A stretch of 64,000 nt of DNA from Entoloma clypeatum (GCA_963565915.1 OY751494.1:372001-436000); one strand, 5' to 3'; positions 19,918 to 33,600 are shown, numbered from the stretch's first letter. The notes: generated from the sequence alone by a model not told the origin. Numbers and translations are program-made.

Positions 19918-21170
19918 ATGAACGAACCTCGCCAGAAGAAGCGCAAATTCTCCGGTCTCAGTGGACTGGAACTGCAACTGGCTTATAATGCTGTTTCCAA
20001 GCTGAAAGAAACCTTTTCCTACGTGGAGTCGGTGAAGCCGGAAGGAGTCTCGGTCCCGGATGACGACGATTTTGACCAACGTGTTCTCGAAATACTTGCT
20101 ATCTTTGAGGCGAGGATGAAAGTGCCACAGGTACGACTCTGGTTACGAGACGATTTTCCATTGACTCACTTCCTGAAGTCTCTTTCATTCTCCAATGTAG
20201 ACAACGATAACTTGTCGAAGTTGAACATTACTTCTGCAGGCCGCATCAACTTGAAATCCGATCTCGATGAGCGCATCGCGACGACGTCTTCCCTAAAAGA
20301 GGACAACCTTTGGTCTTCTAATAATCTGTATCGCCAATTAAACTTGTTGGAAAGCCTCATTGCCTGTAGGGTATGTGAACGTTCGATCGCCTTTGCGCGG
20401 CTCTAATACCTCGCCAGACCGAAGCAAGTGCCCGTGCTTGGATAGATGCTTTCTTCTTCCGGGCTACTGCAATGCTATCCTCGGATAAGCGGATGGTTCT
20501 CACCATGGAATATGCTGTACCCAGTATCAACATCGGTTCGTCAAACGTAAACCTTTCCGGACTTATAGACTATGCCGCCATAGTAGCAAATAAGAAAGAT
20601 GCTAGTAAATCTACGTTTGACTTCTCTCAATAGCCTACCTCATCATTTTCCCTAGATACTTTCCGAGAAGACCCGCGGCTTTTAACCATCAAGAGAAATA
20701 TGGGAGATTCAACTGGCTTGTTCGTCGTCGAAGCCAAGCTACATGATCCAGCGGACCACATCCCTCAGGCAGTCGCTGAACTGTTTGCATGTGCAAAGCA
20801 TCTTGAGTAAGCTTATCCTATGGGCCTGGGCGTTCGCGTTTTTGATGTGTCATTTTATCACAGTAAACAGGTCGTCCGTGGAGCTCTGACCAATGGTCGT
20901 GAATGGATCTTCCTTCTTGTAAAGCTCACTGACGATCGCAATGGAGCCTCGTTCATGCGATCTGACATTATTCACTTGGATACGCAGCGGGAGGGACTGA
21001 TTGGCCCGCAGGTGATGACCCGACCATTCCCTGATTTGATTGCTGGTATTCTGTCGCATTGGGTGAGTTTGACTCAAACAGCGTATTGGATCGTTGGCTG
21101 AGTGGGATGCTAGATGCAAAACAGCTTCGTAGAACTTGCGAGTGATGATTGGTTTGAGGTGGAGGCTTAG
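19918..21170 (+). CDS. PD-(D/E)XK nuclease-like protein, 348 aa
   Basis: Five exons join in phase (19918-20370, 20418-20604, 20656-20806, 20864-21062, 21114-21170) with introns of 47-57 nt. The first 110 residues are basic then helical. The core has LSGLIDYAAIV (D at about 202), then LFVVEAKLHD (E-x-K at about 239-241), then HIPQAVAEL with Gln in the next helix, then TNGREWIFLLV. The order D...ExK...Q is that of the restriction-endonuclease fold, and such domains occur in fungal Crinkler-type and other conflict proteins. No signal peptide was seen, so a nuclear or cytoplasmic location is likely. It is followed 313 bp later by the co-oriented NTase-ankyrin gene. The fold is inferred from motifs, and nuclease activity is not proven. 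Confidence 0.7.
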
Positions 21171-21483
21171 TACGATGACTTGTATGCGTTCAAACTGTTA
21201 TCGACCCCTGGCAACATTGACAGCTGATCGCGTTCGATTCGTTCTTCCCCCTTCAGTTTACACCTTCGCGTCGCCTGAGGTGAACTTGCACGATAACGTA
21301 ATAACAGATGACTCGAAGTCCGATGTGGCAGACTCCTGGGTATTAAAATTAAGTGTGTCCACGTCATGTAGTCGAGTCCCGCCATATATCCATTTATGGA
21401 TCATCAGCGGCAGCAGGCACAAACAACTCGATCTCCAAATTCTAAACCCAACCAGTGAGGCTCCGGATTCGGTATTCGGCGTC

Positions 21484-24400
21484 ATGTCGCAACAAACGCC
21501 AGAAGCTGAAGCCTTTCTGAAACACGTCGCTTCCCTACCACAACGCCTGGGCGTACTATCTCTCGATGACGTTCTCCAACCATCTATCGACGACGAAGCG
21601 GAACTTCGCAAACTATACGCGACAGAGAAGGCGAACGAGCGTCTTAAAAACCTGCTCGTTGGTTTGGTAGATGTCTTTGCAGCGCCGGCGGATATTCGCA
21701 CCACACGGGCTCGGGTCGCGGCTGATGACGAAGAGCTGTCCGCGAAATACGTGATGCCACTATCCGAAGCTGATCGTAGGAAGGAAGGCCAACCTTGCAT
21801 GGTTGGAGATTTTGGGGAGTTCAAGAAGAATTGGGCCATATTCACCGAGGGATCGCTCTCCCAGTTGTTTGATTGGAACAACGTAGTCGCGGCTGGAGGA
21901 GCTGTGCTGGCTTGTCTATCTCCACTTTCGGATGCAGTCAAAGAGTCCAAACGAACAATCAGGAAGTATTATCATTCCGTTGCATATCCTACATCAGATA
22001 TCGATCTGTTCCTCTGGGGAATGAGCACAGAGCAGGTGAGGGCTTCTGGCCGATCTTGATCACTTTGCTGACATCGTTTTAAATAGGCAGAAAAGAAGAT
22101 CATTGCCATCTACGAGGCTGTAAGAGACTCTGTTCCCTGGGATGTCACCTGCGTACGAACCAGGCACACTGTCTCAATCCACTGTGTGTAATCTATTCTA
22201 TAAACTTCGCTAGTGACGGACGTGGCCCTACAAAGCTCAATATCCCTACCGATCGATCCAGATCGTGCTGCGATTGTACAGCTCTCCCGCAGAGGTCTTG
22301 ACGGGGTTCGATATTGACGCTCCTTCCTGTCTGTACAACGGTAAGTATGACCCGTCCTGACCCCAAAAATAACTTCCAATTGGTATATCATAGGCGAACG
22401 CGTATTCGCGACTCCCAGATCTATCGTCTCGATGATGCGTCAAGCCAATACCGTCGACATGACCCGTCGATCTCCTTCTTACGAAGTTAGACTTGCCAAG
22501 TACTCTACCCGCGGTTTCGAGGTTCTAGTTCCATCACTTGAGCGTGACAAAGTAGATCCAACTGTTCGTCTTTCCTTCCGAACCCTGTTCCGACAACGTC
22601 CCCTCATATTGCACTCTAGATATACGAAAGATCCATTACCGGGATTCAGGGCTTAGCCAGGCTGCTCGTCCTCGAAAAACTATACGAAACTGATGCCCGA
22701 AACCGGTTTCTACATTCACGCAGGGTCCTCCGTGGCAGACCCCGGCCCGAGGATGTGCTTTACCGTTATCGCAGGCGCAAGAATAAGTACAAGGGTGATT
22801 TGAAGGTCGACACGTCTATCATGGGCTTGGAGATGAATGATTACGATGTTGCGAGCTTGCATATTCCTTATGGTCCTGGATGGACCGCGAGGCGGATTGA
22901 CAAGTTGGTGTACCAGACGGTATGTGATCTCTTCCATTGTTATCCGCCTTAGACCGACGCGCCCCTAGGATTTGGGAATGAATTGTAAGCAACGCAGTTG
23001 ATCTCCTGGCTGCATTTGTCACTAACGATGATGGGCTAAAAAGCGACTTTCAATCCGAAGAACAAAGGGCGGCGGCTACACCGCCACCCTGCCTTCTTCG
23101 GTACCATGAAGGAGTGTTTGGAGGACTGCTGCGAGGTAAGAACGCTGTTGTGATCATCCATCTTATCCTGGCTTATCCTTGTCACAATTAGTTCTGTCCC
23201 TCTCCAATAGATGCAGATGAACGTGCTCTACAAGCCGAAGAAGACAAACAATACATCCGGGGCCGCATCTCGTGCGTCTCGTTCATCTCCCAATTCACTC
23301 CTTTATTACGATGTAGTAACACCACAAAAATAGGTTCATAGAAGAAGATCCCGGCCGCCAAAGCATGACTGGAAGCTTCAACCCCATCGACGTCGGTGAA
23401 TGGAGCACCCAACTCTACATCGGCCAAACCGAAGCCCTCTTCAACGCCATTGCGTTATATGACCGCGAAGCCGTGGCCAAGCTCATCGCTAACGGCGTCG
23501 ACATCAACCGGCGGGACCATGTCGGGCGCAAGGCGCTGCACGTAGCTATCCTCGTGAAGGCGGAGGAGATCGCGTGTGATTTAGTAGATGCAGGCGCGCA
23601 GATGATGTCGAGGCTTGTTGATGGGAGGAATGCGTTGCATCTGGCGGCGCATATGGATATGCCCGGGATGGTTAGGAAGCTTGTGGAGCGGAGCCTTGCG
23701 AATAAGGAGAAGGCGGGGAAGGAGGGGAAGACAAAAGAGGAAGGAACCAATGAGGCTGGTGACAATGGTGGGGTCGATGAAACCAGGCTGTCGTCTGAGG
23801 ATGACTGGACGAGTGAGGATGATGGTGTGATATCTATGAACACTGATGAAGAGGTGGATGATGAGGGTGAGGGTAGACGTGAGGAGGACAGTGAGTATGT
23901 GGAGGATGAGGACGAGGACGAGGCAGATGAAGACGACGCCAAGTCTTCGAGGAAGGAGAATGAGACGGCTGAGGCAGAGGATGGTTCTGACCGTGTATTG
24001 GATGATGCTAATGCGGAAGAGCCAGACATCCTCGATATCAATCTACCAGATTGGGACCTCGGATTCACTCCCCTCTGCCACGCCATTTTCTCTGGAACCG
24101 TCGCGAGCGTTGAAGCGCTTCTTGAAGCTGGCGCAGATCCCGTGCTGCCGATCAAAGGCCGTGACACACTCTTCCATCCTCTCGCCGTCACCATCCTCAA
24201 AGAAGACGAAGACGAAGCATGTAAGATTGCTGAACGCCTAATTTCAGCTGGTGCCTCTTCCTCTGCGGCAGAGGCCAACATGGTCACCATCTTCCATAGG
24301 GCAGTGATGGCGGACAAGGTCAAGCTCGTCGCGACCATCCTTAGATGCGACCCAAACGCGGACGCCGTGCTCAACTTCCCGTCGAAATATTACTCCTATC

Positions 24401-27400
24401 ACGTAACTTTTCCCGTGGTCAACGCCATCAATTCTCAGCAGTATGCCATGCTGGCTACGCTTCTTGCTCATGGGGTCAAACTCGCGTTTAAAGAGGAGGA
24501 CATTCCTCAGGCTGGGTATGTGATTGTGATTACGCTCAAATACCGTCTATTCATCTATCCCTCGCCCTTACCAGCACGGACAATGCACAATTATTGGGCT
24601 ACGGCCAGAGCGGCTTTAGCCACGGGTCGAAGTCTACCTTGGAAGCTGTCGCCTTACCATTGGAGACGGATGTTGCACGGCTTCTCATCACATTAGGCGC
24701 GGAATATAACACAACTCTGCGCTGCCTGAGATCTCAGCACACACCGGCGGAGCCCCAGATGAGCATGCTTGACTGGGTCCGTCTCTCCATCGACTCCTTC
24801 AAGGAGAATAATGTAGCCCCCTCCGTCACGCCCGCCACGGAACTCGACACTGAGCCAGAAGCGACGGGGTGGAAGAGATATATAATCGACCTCGTCGTTG
24901 ATTGGCAAGCGAAGAACAAGGGATATCAGGCGAGGTTTTATCCGTCATTCAGATCTGGACAAATCACCCCCGATCCACAAGAGATTCGCAGCTATTTATG
25001 TAATCTGGAGGAGGCTCTAGTAGCCAAGGGTGCCGAGTCATGGAAGGCGACGACAGCACCTTCTTCACAGAAGCCAGCGGCCTCCACACAACCGTTGAGG
25101 GAACCGATGGAGTATTCCGTCATCGAACGCTGCGGCAGCGGCGGACCGACCCTCCCCCAGTATCAGGCGAAGCTGTACGAAGAGCTTTTTGAGGCCTGTT
25201 TCGTGGGTGATAATGAGAGGGTACAAGCGATGTGTCTTCCTCCGAAAGGATCTGATGTTATTCCGCTGTGCATCTTCGTACAAGCGTCAGATCCACGGAA
25301 TCGTGACCAGAGCTTAGGTCAGTGTTGGCTTTTTTCTTTCCGTTCGACTTGTTTCTCAACCACTCTTAAAGGGTCGGGGTATACCCCCTTATTTGCAGCT
25401 GTCGCAGGGCGCCGCTGGACAACTGCGAAGTTGATCCTCGCCATCGCTGCTGCACAGTATAAACCAAAGGATCAAGAAAAAATGTTCAGTACGAAGGGGA
25501 TCAGCCTTGATGGTAATTCATCCACCGGCACACACAACCTTTGACTAACACTTGCTCGTGCTGACTAGACGATGATGCCGCAAGCGATTCTGGTGGCTCC
25601 TGCGACTCTCACGATTCGGACACAACGGCGGAAGAGAGAAAGGAAGTTACGTTTATTGACGTCGCAAAAAAACCATCCGTCATCGAAACCTCTCTTCATC
25701 CTGAGGTGCTCCTCAAGGAGGCATATCTGACCTTGTTTATCAAAAAAGCCGACGGGACCTACAACCAGCAATATGACAATCTTTTGGGAAAAGCTGTGAT
25801 AGACGATGACCTCGAGGCATTTGTCAATATCTTGGGCCTCTACAGGTCGTCACCCCTCCCTATCACCGTCCCAAGCGCCGGTGCTCTTGATAAAATCCTC
25901 CAGTACGACCGCCCAGAGATGCTCGATGAACACATCCGTCGTACAGGAGACGGAATCGATTTCAAGGCCGAAGGAGATGGGGACACGCCAACGGCGACGA
26001 ACGACCGGAATAGGCTTTATCTTGGACTGTCTGTACATGGAAAGAAAAGAGCTGATCTGGCGAAGAAGATCGACCCGAATGCAAATGCAATGTATAGAGA
26101 CACTACGCACCCTATCGTGTGGAGGGCTGCCCTCAAAGGTGCCACTGCAATCGTCGATTATCTTGCTGGGGAACGTCCGGTTGCCGCGTACAAATATTAT
26201 GCGTCCACGAACAGTGATGAAGTTGCCCTCAAGATCCGGAGTGTTCAAGATCTGGAGAAGGCCTTGCCGCTCTGGTTGGGTTGGAGGGCCACAGATCTGG
26301 GTGATTCACCACTTATGGCAGCCGTGCTGGGCGGAAAGGTGGAAACCCTCCAGAAACTGTTCACAAGGCAGCCGAAGCTTCTTGGGTCTTGTCTACACCA
26401 AAGGTGCGATCAGTTAGTGTTCCATGCTTCGCTCTCTGACATCCTGGTCTGCAGGATCAAATTCATTGGCTATAATGCCTTGATGTTTGCAGCACATTGT
26501 AACTCTCCAGTGGACGTGATCGATTTCCTGCTCTTGAAGTCAATATCCCCTGTTGAAATCGATCGTATTCGAGGGTACGGCCACTGTTGTACTCACAATG
26601 CCCACTAACGCGGATATCAGGTGGAACATTTATCATATCATTTGCAACGCCAACTCCTACGCATTGCTCGAGCATTGCCTCGCAAAGCTTCCAAGAGACG
26701 TCAATGAAGCCTTGCTTGCGCAACAATCCAAAGGCCGCTCTAATACGGTGTGCACCCTCCCTGTTGCTTCATCCATTGCTAATGCGCAGTGGTACTAGCC
26801 ACTTCATATAGCAGTCAAGAGAGGATTCGTTCGTGAGGTGGAGCTCATAGTGGGATACACGACATCCACATTACTCATTCGTGACATTGACGGGTCCACT
26901 CCACTCTACTGTGCCGTCCAGCGCGGTTTTGGAGCTATTGTTAAAGCCATCGTCAAGATCGCGCCCAAAGATGCCTTATACATGGAAAACGGTGTTGGCG
27001 AGACGCCCCTTGACATGTCAATCCTTCAACACACCCTCGAAACCATCCGCAAGTTTCCCATCCAGACGAACTACAGAACAAGCATCAGTATGCTCGGTGT
27101 CCACATGCCACCTAGCCTTCCTCCGACGAATTTGGACGTCCTCGAAAAGCAATTGCTGAAACTTCGTGAGACAATATTGAGGCTCAAGGCGGATGGAAGA
27201 TTGGTGAAGGGGACGAAGGTGTCGGACGAGCTGGACAAGTTTTCCGCCATGATGTATGCGGCACTCTTGGAAGCGCAAGCGAAAAAAGATGCACAAATTG
27301 CAAAGCGTGGTGTAGCGGAAGACAAGGGGTTGAAGAGTTCCCCCGACTCACAGAACAGGGCTCGGACGATGAACGCGCTGAACTATGTTGTACGCGATAC

Positions 27401-27596
27401 ACCCAGGAAACGGTTGTTGGTCCATATCTTCGATGTGCAAAGATCTGTGCGAGGTAATTTGGCGCAATATGCGGACAAGGCAAAGCTCGCGACCCACTTC
27501 GACGACAAGGATGGGTTGGACGATGGAAGGGAGGATGACGAAAAGGAAGGTAGTTTGGTTTTAGGGCACGTTGTGGTGCAGCCGGATACTCTGTGA
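21484..27596 (+). CDS. Giant ankyrin-type protein with N-terminal nucleotidyltransferase-like domain, 1785 aa
   Basis: Fifteen exons, all joins in phase, from ATG 21484 to TGA 27594-27596. They include a 16-nt microexon (22969-22984) and introns of 46-62 nt. Residues about 130-180 carry AAGGAVLACL and TSDIDLFLWG, the G-G...D-x-D pattern of the polymerase-beta nucleotidyltransferase fold. FDIDAPSCLYNG and RSPSYEVRLAKYSTRGFEV follow. From about residue 400 come ankyrin-like repeats (GRKALHVAILVKAEEIACDL, GRNALHLAAH, GFTPLCHAIFSGTVASVEAL, GSTPLYCAVQRGF), interrupted by a very acidic linker at about 530-640. The C-terminus is helical and charged. The substrate of the NTase is unknown; ankyrin repeats suggest binding of a partner protein. 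The gene is intact. The NTase assignment rests on motifs. Confidence 0.8.
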
Positions 27597-28387
27597 CGGA
27601 ACAGGTGAGGCTACAAGTCATTTAGTGCAGGCACCTTTTATCCCCGGACGTTATTCAAAGTTTTCAGTTCCACAATGTGCCACTGGCATCTAGGTAATCT
27701 GTTAGATGAACTTCAAGCCTTCAACCTGCAATGTGCCAATGAATGACATCATTGGAAGTTGTGCCTTTTATGAAGCGTCTTGCCAATTGAAACTGGGACA
27801 ATCTGTTGAGAATGTTCCATTAAGCACTATCGAGCATGCGGCTCTGCTAACTTCACACTTGGAGATCATCTGTATCAAGCAGGGTTCGTATGGAGTTCAA
27901 TGACCAGCCTGAGATTAGTGGTAAGTAATTCAGGCTCCTCGGGATTGACGGAAAGGGTGCACCGCTTCCTGTGGAGTGCGGGGAAAGGGTGTTGGCGTCC
28001 TTGGCTGCAAGGTCTGGAAGCTTTGTTGGGTTTGCTGATGCGTTATCGCCTTTTCTTGCCCAATGGAAAGAGGTACTTACGAGAGGAGAAATGACTTGGC
28101 GTGACTCGTGACTAGTTGACTCGTGACGCATGATGCATTGATGTTCATATCAATTTACTCGGTTCCGCTGATCTTGCATACTATAAATGTCATCGTCTCG
28201 ACATGAGGATGCTTGCACAGAGCCCTCAAGGCAGAATCTGCCCCTGTCTGCATCGCAATGTACGTCCGTATAGTTTTGACCATGAAAATAGAACGTGAAA
28301 TGCTCAGGCCCCCAAGTCCTTCTCACCTCCTCGATTTACAGTATAATCTGATTCAGACCCTGTCCAATAATTGGCTCACAAATTATA
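27597..28387. other. No gene seen
   Basis: Intergenic between two plus-strand genes. Short ORFs only, and no repeat was recognised. Confidence 0.45.
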
Positions 28388-29523
28388 ATGAATACCGTAC
28401 CCATGTCAACATCTGATGCTCATACACAAGATCAGTTTACTCACGCCGGCGGAGCAACCGCCAATTTTCAGGACCCACAGTCAACATCGGCTACAGCGGT
28501 GCTTCCACAACTGCATTTCCAATATCTGGCGCCTTATTCTGGGCCATCTCTCGGAGATCATCGGCAGCATGGGGTCGCCCCAGGACTTCCATGTCCTCCC
28601 CTCCACATCGCGGGGCCATCTATGCTGCAAATTCATAGACCGCTTAACGGTACAGCCGTGCCGTGCACCACGACACAAGGGAATAGTCCCACCTCCACAC
28701 TGAAACTTCCCAATGCCAGGACGGTTATGGCCGCAACAAAGCCCATCTTCGACAAAATTTGGGAAGCGACCGAAAAACGAACTGAACACCAAATTTCGTT
28801 GTTGCATGCTCATTACCAGCGGACTTTAGAGGAGGAAAGGACACAACGGATGACCCAGCTACAGAGCGTTGCCGCTGCGGTTCGTCATCGAGAGGAAGAG
28901 GGTGGCAAGGAACGACAACGACTTGCCGTCCTCAATGAAAAACTCCAGGAGGAGGTCAACAACTTGTCAGGGAAACTCAGTGCGTTCCCCACCTTGGTGC
29001 AGGAGTTGCAAAGTTCCCGAGCTTTGGCGGAGACGCAAGCTTCGAGGATCAAAGCTCTCGAAGAGGAAAAAGCGATATATGTGTCGTCACTCCAGAAAGC
29101 TCAGGAGGAAAATACACAACGGTCGGCCGACAATGAGCGATATGCTGATATGTTGCAAGAGCAACACGTTCGGATGTCAAGGCTGCGCGCCGAACAGCAA
29201 CTCTTCATGTCCCTACGGACAATGGTCGTCGCGGAAAATAAACGTCTGGGGGAGGATTTACAGGCGGCAAAGGATGCGTTGTTCAAGGTATGGATTCGAA
29301 CAGGGTAACATGTGCGACATTGATCCGTGATCTCCCTCCCTCGGCGCAGATGGAAAGAATTCTCACAGATAGACGAGAAGCCAGGAAAGGGGTGTCTACA
29401 TCAGAAGGTGTGGTTTGGAACAACATGTCGTCGTCCTGGGCCATGCCACATCATCTCCTTACAGGCCTTCCAAGCTCTGGACTAGCAGAACCTCCTACTT
29501 ATCACGGAATGACCTCGGGTTAA
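28388..29523 (+). CDS. Coiled-coil protein of unknown function, about 360 aa
   Basis: ATG 28388. Exon 1 runs to about 29287 and exon 2 from about 29350 to TAA 29523, with a canonical GT...AG intron of about 60 nt. The first about 110 residues are low-complexity (H, Q, T, P). Residues about 115-300 are strongly charged and heptad-like (EKLQEEVNNLSGKLSAF, ALEEEKAIYVSSLQKAQEE), a long coiled coil. The tail is short and Ser/Pro-rich. There is no zinc finger, but the low-complexity head plus coiled coil resembles the genes at 1938 and 30614. I do not recognise a family. Confidence 0.6.
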
Positions 29524-30613
29524 CATCTGGCTGCTATGCCTTCCCCCCAAGTCTCAACAATGTAAGCTGTTTGTCCTACTAGTAGTAGTATTGAATCCAC
29601 GAATTTGACCCACGAATGCTAGTAACCCAACTAGTACCCGCAGCATACCCTGACTAACGAACGTCTCAGCGAGCCTGATGACATACAACATATGGGGAAG
29701 ATCTACCGAGTCGTGATGATGATGTGTAGTTTTGGAATTCTTCACTCCGCGCAGCACGCGCGTTACTGTATTGTTCTGCTGCTGTCATCATCAAATCGAT
29801 AATCGCCCAGGAGATGAATCGATGATCGATAGCGTTTCACCCTGACAGAGAGATAACGTTCCCCCTGAAGAATTCCTACATATCAATCAACGATGTCTCT
29901 CTCAAACACCAAGGCGCGGGGGGAGGGGGGGCTCTCACGTCGTCCAAAGTAAGTACTGACAGCTTCACGGGGATGATTCTCAGTGCGGCCGAGGTCTTTC
30001 TGATGCATCTACCATTCTCCGAGTCGGATCGGTTTTGGACCATGTGCATATGCATACATACAGTATGCATGCCATGCGCCTTGAACCTTTCAACCACATA
30101 AGTACAAGCCTGAGTGAGTGCGTAACCAGAAGAACAACTCGGAACGAGATGTACAATAAAATGTTATGTCAAGAGTCCATAGTACATACATACATCCACG
30201 GCCTTTGACAAGGGTCATAGTACATACAATAAGCTGCTGGAAACAGTCATGCCATAATGATAAAATTGAAATAGTCAATACAGTCGTGCAAAAAAAAAAA
30301 ACGGAAAAAAGTTATACAGACACAATTGAAGGGATAGATGGATGGTGTTACAGAAGACAAACTTTGACGAAGAGCGAGAGTCATTGACAGTGGGGGAAAA
30401 AGACAAAAGGTCGAAACGAAACCCCCCACTGAGTCTACATGATGACGATGATGGTGACGATGATGATGATGGTGGTGGTGGTGATGATGGTGATGATGAT
30501 GATGATAAAGTCCCTCCAGGTGGATGGTCATCGGAACGAACGAACGCAAGACACCTCTCCCCCCCCCCCCCCCCCGCTCCCCCCCTCCCCGCGCATTTAC
30601 TACTGTAACAACA
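29524..30613. other. Gene-free stretch with microsatellites
   Basis: Contains a GAT/GGT trinucleotide array at about 30440-30512 and a C-rich homopolymer run at about 30560-30575. No gene was supported. The long His-rich reading frame here is only the translated microsatellite. Confidence 0.55.
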
Positions 30614-33600
30614 CTAACCCAGTATAAACCCAGAAATCTTGCTGCTCGTCATCCTCTGCCTCAGCTCCGCGACCTGTGCAGGACTCAGCTTCTCAAGCTC
30701 CTCAAACGATTTCGGATGCGTCTTCTGACAATGCCCCACGAGCTCCGCCCACGTCGCCTTCGCAGGGAAGACCGCGGGTGATTTGGGGGTGGGTTGGTCT
30801 TTCAAATTTGGGGTCCTGTCGGTAAAAAAAAAAAGGCGAGCCAGTCAGTCAGGTGTTTGTCGATCGAGAGAGCGCGGGAGGGGGGGGGGGGCAGACATAC
30901 CGACACATGCGACAGATCATCTTATCCTGCTTCGTCTCATACAACAGATCCATATGATTGATCCCAATCTTGTTACTCCTAGCAGACGTCGTCGTCGTCG
31001 TCGTCGCTCCTGCCGACGTAGGAGGAGGAGGAGGCGCCCCCCCAGATCTCCACCGGCTGTTCACACTTCCAGGCGCCGTCGCGGGGCCGGCGCTCTTTGT
31101 CCCTCCTCCTCCCCCATCAACGTTGCTGCTCTCCCCAGCACTCCTCACAGAAGACTTGACATCCCTCGCTCCCTCGTCCGTCTTCATCCTCGCTCGTGGC
31201 CGCTCTCCAACATCAGGATCGTCAGACGCCGATGCCGTAGGAGGGGGAGGCGGCAACTGCCAACTATACTGTGACCGTCGTGCCGATGTCGATGTCGATG
31301 TAGACGTGGCCGCCGACACCGCCACCGACGCCGACGCCGACGAAACTGACGCATGGTCCTCCGAGCGCTCAAACTCCTTCCTGTCCCTTTTCAAGCCCCG
31401 CCCAGATGGCGTCGGCTCCCTGCTCTGGCGATCGCCGCGTTCCTGATGATCACGACCATACCAAGGATGCCGCACGGCGCGCTCGTTCCCGTTTGGCGTC
31501 AGCGACGCCATCGCAGGCGAGGAGCCACGGTGGTGGGGTTCTTTGCTGCCGTTCGGAGTGGCAGCGTGCGCACCCGAATTCGTCGAGTTCTGGCTCTGAG
31601 GGCGGGGGAGTTCTATGTACCTCGTTTGGTTCAAGGTCGACGTGGCCGGCGCTGCTTGCGAAGACTGTGAGACGGAGACGGAGACGGGACCATTGTTGTG
31701 CACAAGAGAGGCCGAGCGTCGGTGCGGCCGAGGTGAAGGTGGGCCGGAGCGTTTGCTGCTCGATGATCGATGAGGGGACGAAGGGCGGGAAACGTTTGAA
31801 AGTGGCTTTGGTACGGAACAGCTGTCTTTATGCTGGCGTGGGGAGGGCGGAGAGAGCGGCTGAGGAGAAGAAGATGGGCGCGAACGTTGTGAGTCAGACC
31901 GGTGAGGCTGGGAACGGGGAAGAGCGGGCGACGGGATGGAGATGGCGAGTGGAGGCTTGTTGTGGCTAGTCCCCGTGCTCGTGCTCCGTGTGAGCGTGGT
32001 ATTTGACGGCGTGAGATCGATCACTTCCGTTTCCTGGCGTGTCTGGAACGACGACCGCTTCGGTGGTAGTGCGGAGGATGTTGATGCAGAGGACGTAATG
32101 TGCGTGGACAAAAGGGGAGAAGGGCGTGGTGTGGGCAGAGGGCTTTGTTGTGTTGACAGCTCGATTGAGGCATGTGTTGGCCTCGTGGGGGTGGTGACTG
32201 CGGAACGCTCGACTCGTGGTCGATCAGCAGGGGAGGACCTTCCTGAAACGAGGATTCGGTCGGAACCCTTTGAGGAAACGTTGACCTCGTGCTGATCGAT
32301 GCTCGTTGGGCTCGTGGTGTATTTCATTGGGAAATCGAGCGAAGTGTCATGAATCTCTTGTTTCGGATGTAGGATTGACATCGTTTCGGATTCGGGAGTC
32401 CCAACCAGCGTGATTGCCTCGCTGCCTCGTCTGATTAGGCTGGGCTTCGAGGGGGACTGGAGGGGGTGAGACGTCATGTTTAGAAGTTGCGCCAGAGGCC
32501 AGGAGGCAGAAAAAAAAAAAAGAAGCGCGCACCTGTCTCATATCTTTCAACATCCTTTCTGCATCTTCACGAGCCGTCTTCTGGTCCTGCACCTCCCTCA
32601 AAACAACAGCCATCTGAGCCTCCAGCTGTTTCGCGAAATCCAGCTTCATCCTCTCCAATCGATCATCCATGTATTCTTTCGTCGCCCTCCTGCCATCCTC
32701 CAAATCTTCCCGACGGACATTTCCTTGCTTCTGTTGCTGACGCATCTGCGCATGAGCATGCGCGTCTCTCAAAGTCCCGTCCAGAACGTGGTTCTCCGCT
32801 CGCAGCTTCTGACACACCAAAGCGTACCTCTCGACCTCGTCCCTCAGCGCGACGACGTCCTCCTCCGCCCTATGTGCCGCCGCCTTCAGATCCTCATTGC
32901 TCGACTTCAGCTCAGCGTTCTCCGCCCGTGCCTTGTCGAGCTCCGTGAGGGCGTCTTCGTGTTCGTGTTTGAGGTGGGAGAATATTTCCCGTGTGGAGAT
33001 GTGCTGCTTGTGCTCGGAGTCGAGGACAGCGAGGAGCTCGGTGTGCATGCGCGACATCTCTTGCTGGACGTTGTTGACGGTTTGACTCCATGCTTGTTCG
33101 TAGAGATGCCGTATCGGGGCTAGTGCTTTGGCGGCGTTCTTGGCGACGGCCGGGTGGATGACGGGTTGTTGCTGGGGTTGCTGTTGCTGTTGCTGTTGCG
33201 TCGGTGGTGGTGGCTGGTGTTGCCCATGTTGTGACCGCGATTGAGAGGGAGGAGCGGGAGGGGGAAGGGGCAGATGGTTTGACATGGTGGCGAGAGTGGG
33301 GAGGGTCGAGGTGGTAGGTGAACAAGACGACGAAGAATGGGCGGCTGCATCAGAAACAGAGTGAGTCTTGTGGCTGACGTTTTGGGTGGTTGACATCTGG
33401 GATTGATGAGCGTGTATGGATGGCCGCCGGGAATCAGAATCGGATCGTTGATGGGGCTGCTGATGGGCGCGTGGAGCGCTTTGCTGTGGTTGCGGCTGGA
33501 GTTGGATTTGGCGAAGCTTGCCAGGTCCGGCACTGGAATCGCTCTGTGGCGCCGCCCGTCCACCGGGGCTTTCTAGGCTGCGATTCAGGTCATACGTATA

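Noticed and set aside
23415..24374. 319-codon minus-strand ORF
   Set aside because: Antisense shadow of the acidic linker of the ankyrin gene; Ser-rich and without motifs.
30247..30549. His-rich ORF (HHHHHH run)
   Set aside because: Product of the GAT/GGT microsatellite read on the minus strand.
31936..32295. Plus-strand ORF of 119 codons and others at 30.8-33.7 kb
   Set aside because: Antisense to the low-complexity exons of the 1039-aa coiled-coil/zinc-finger gene.
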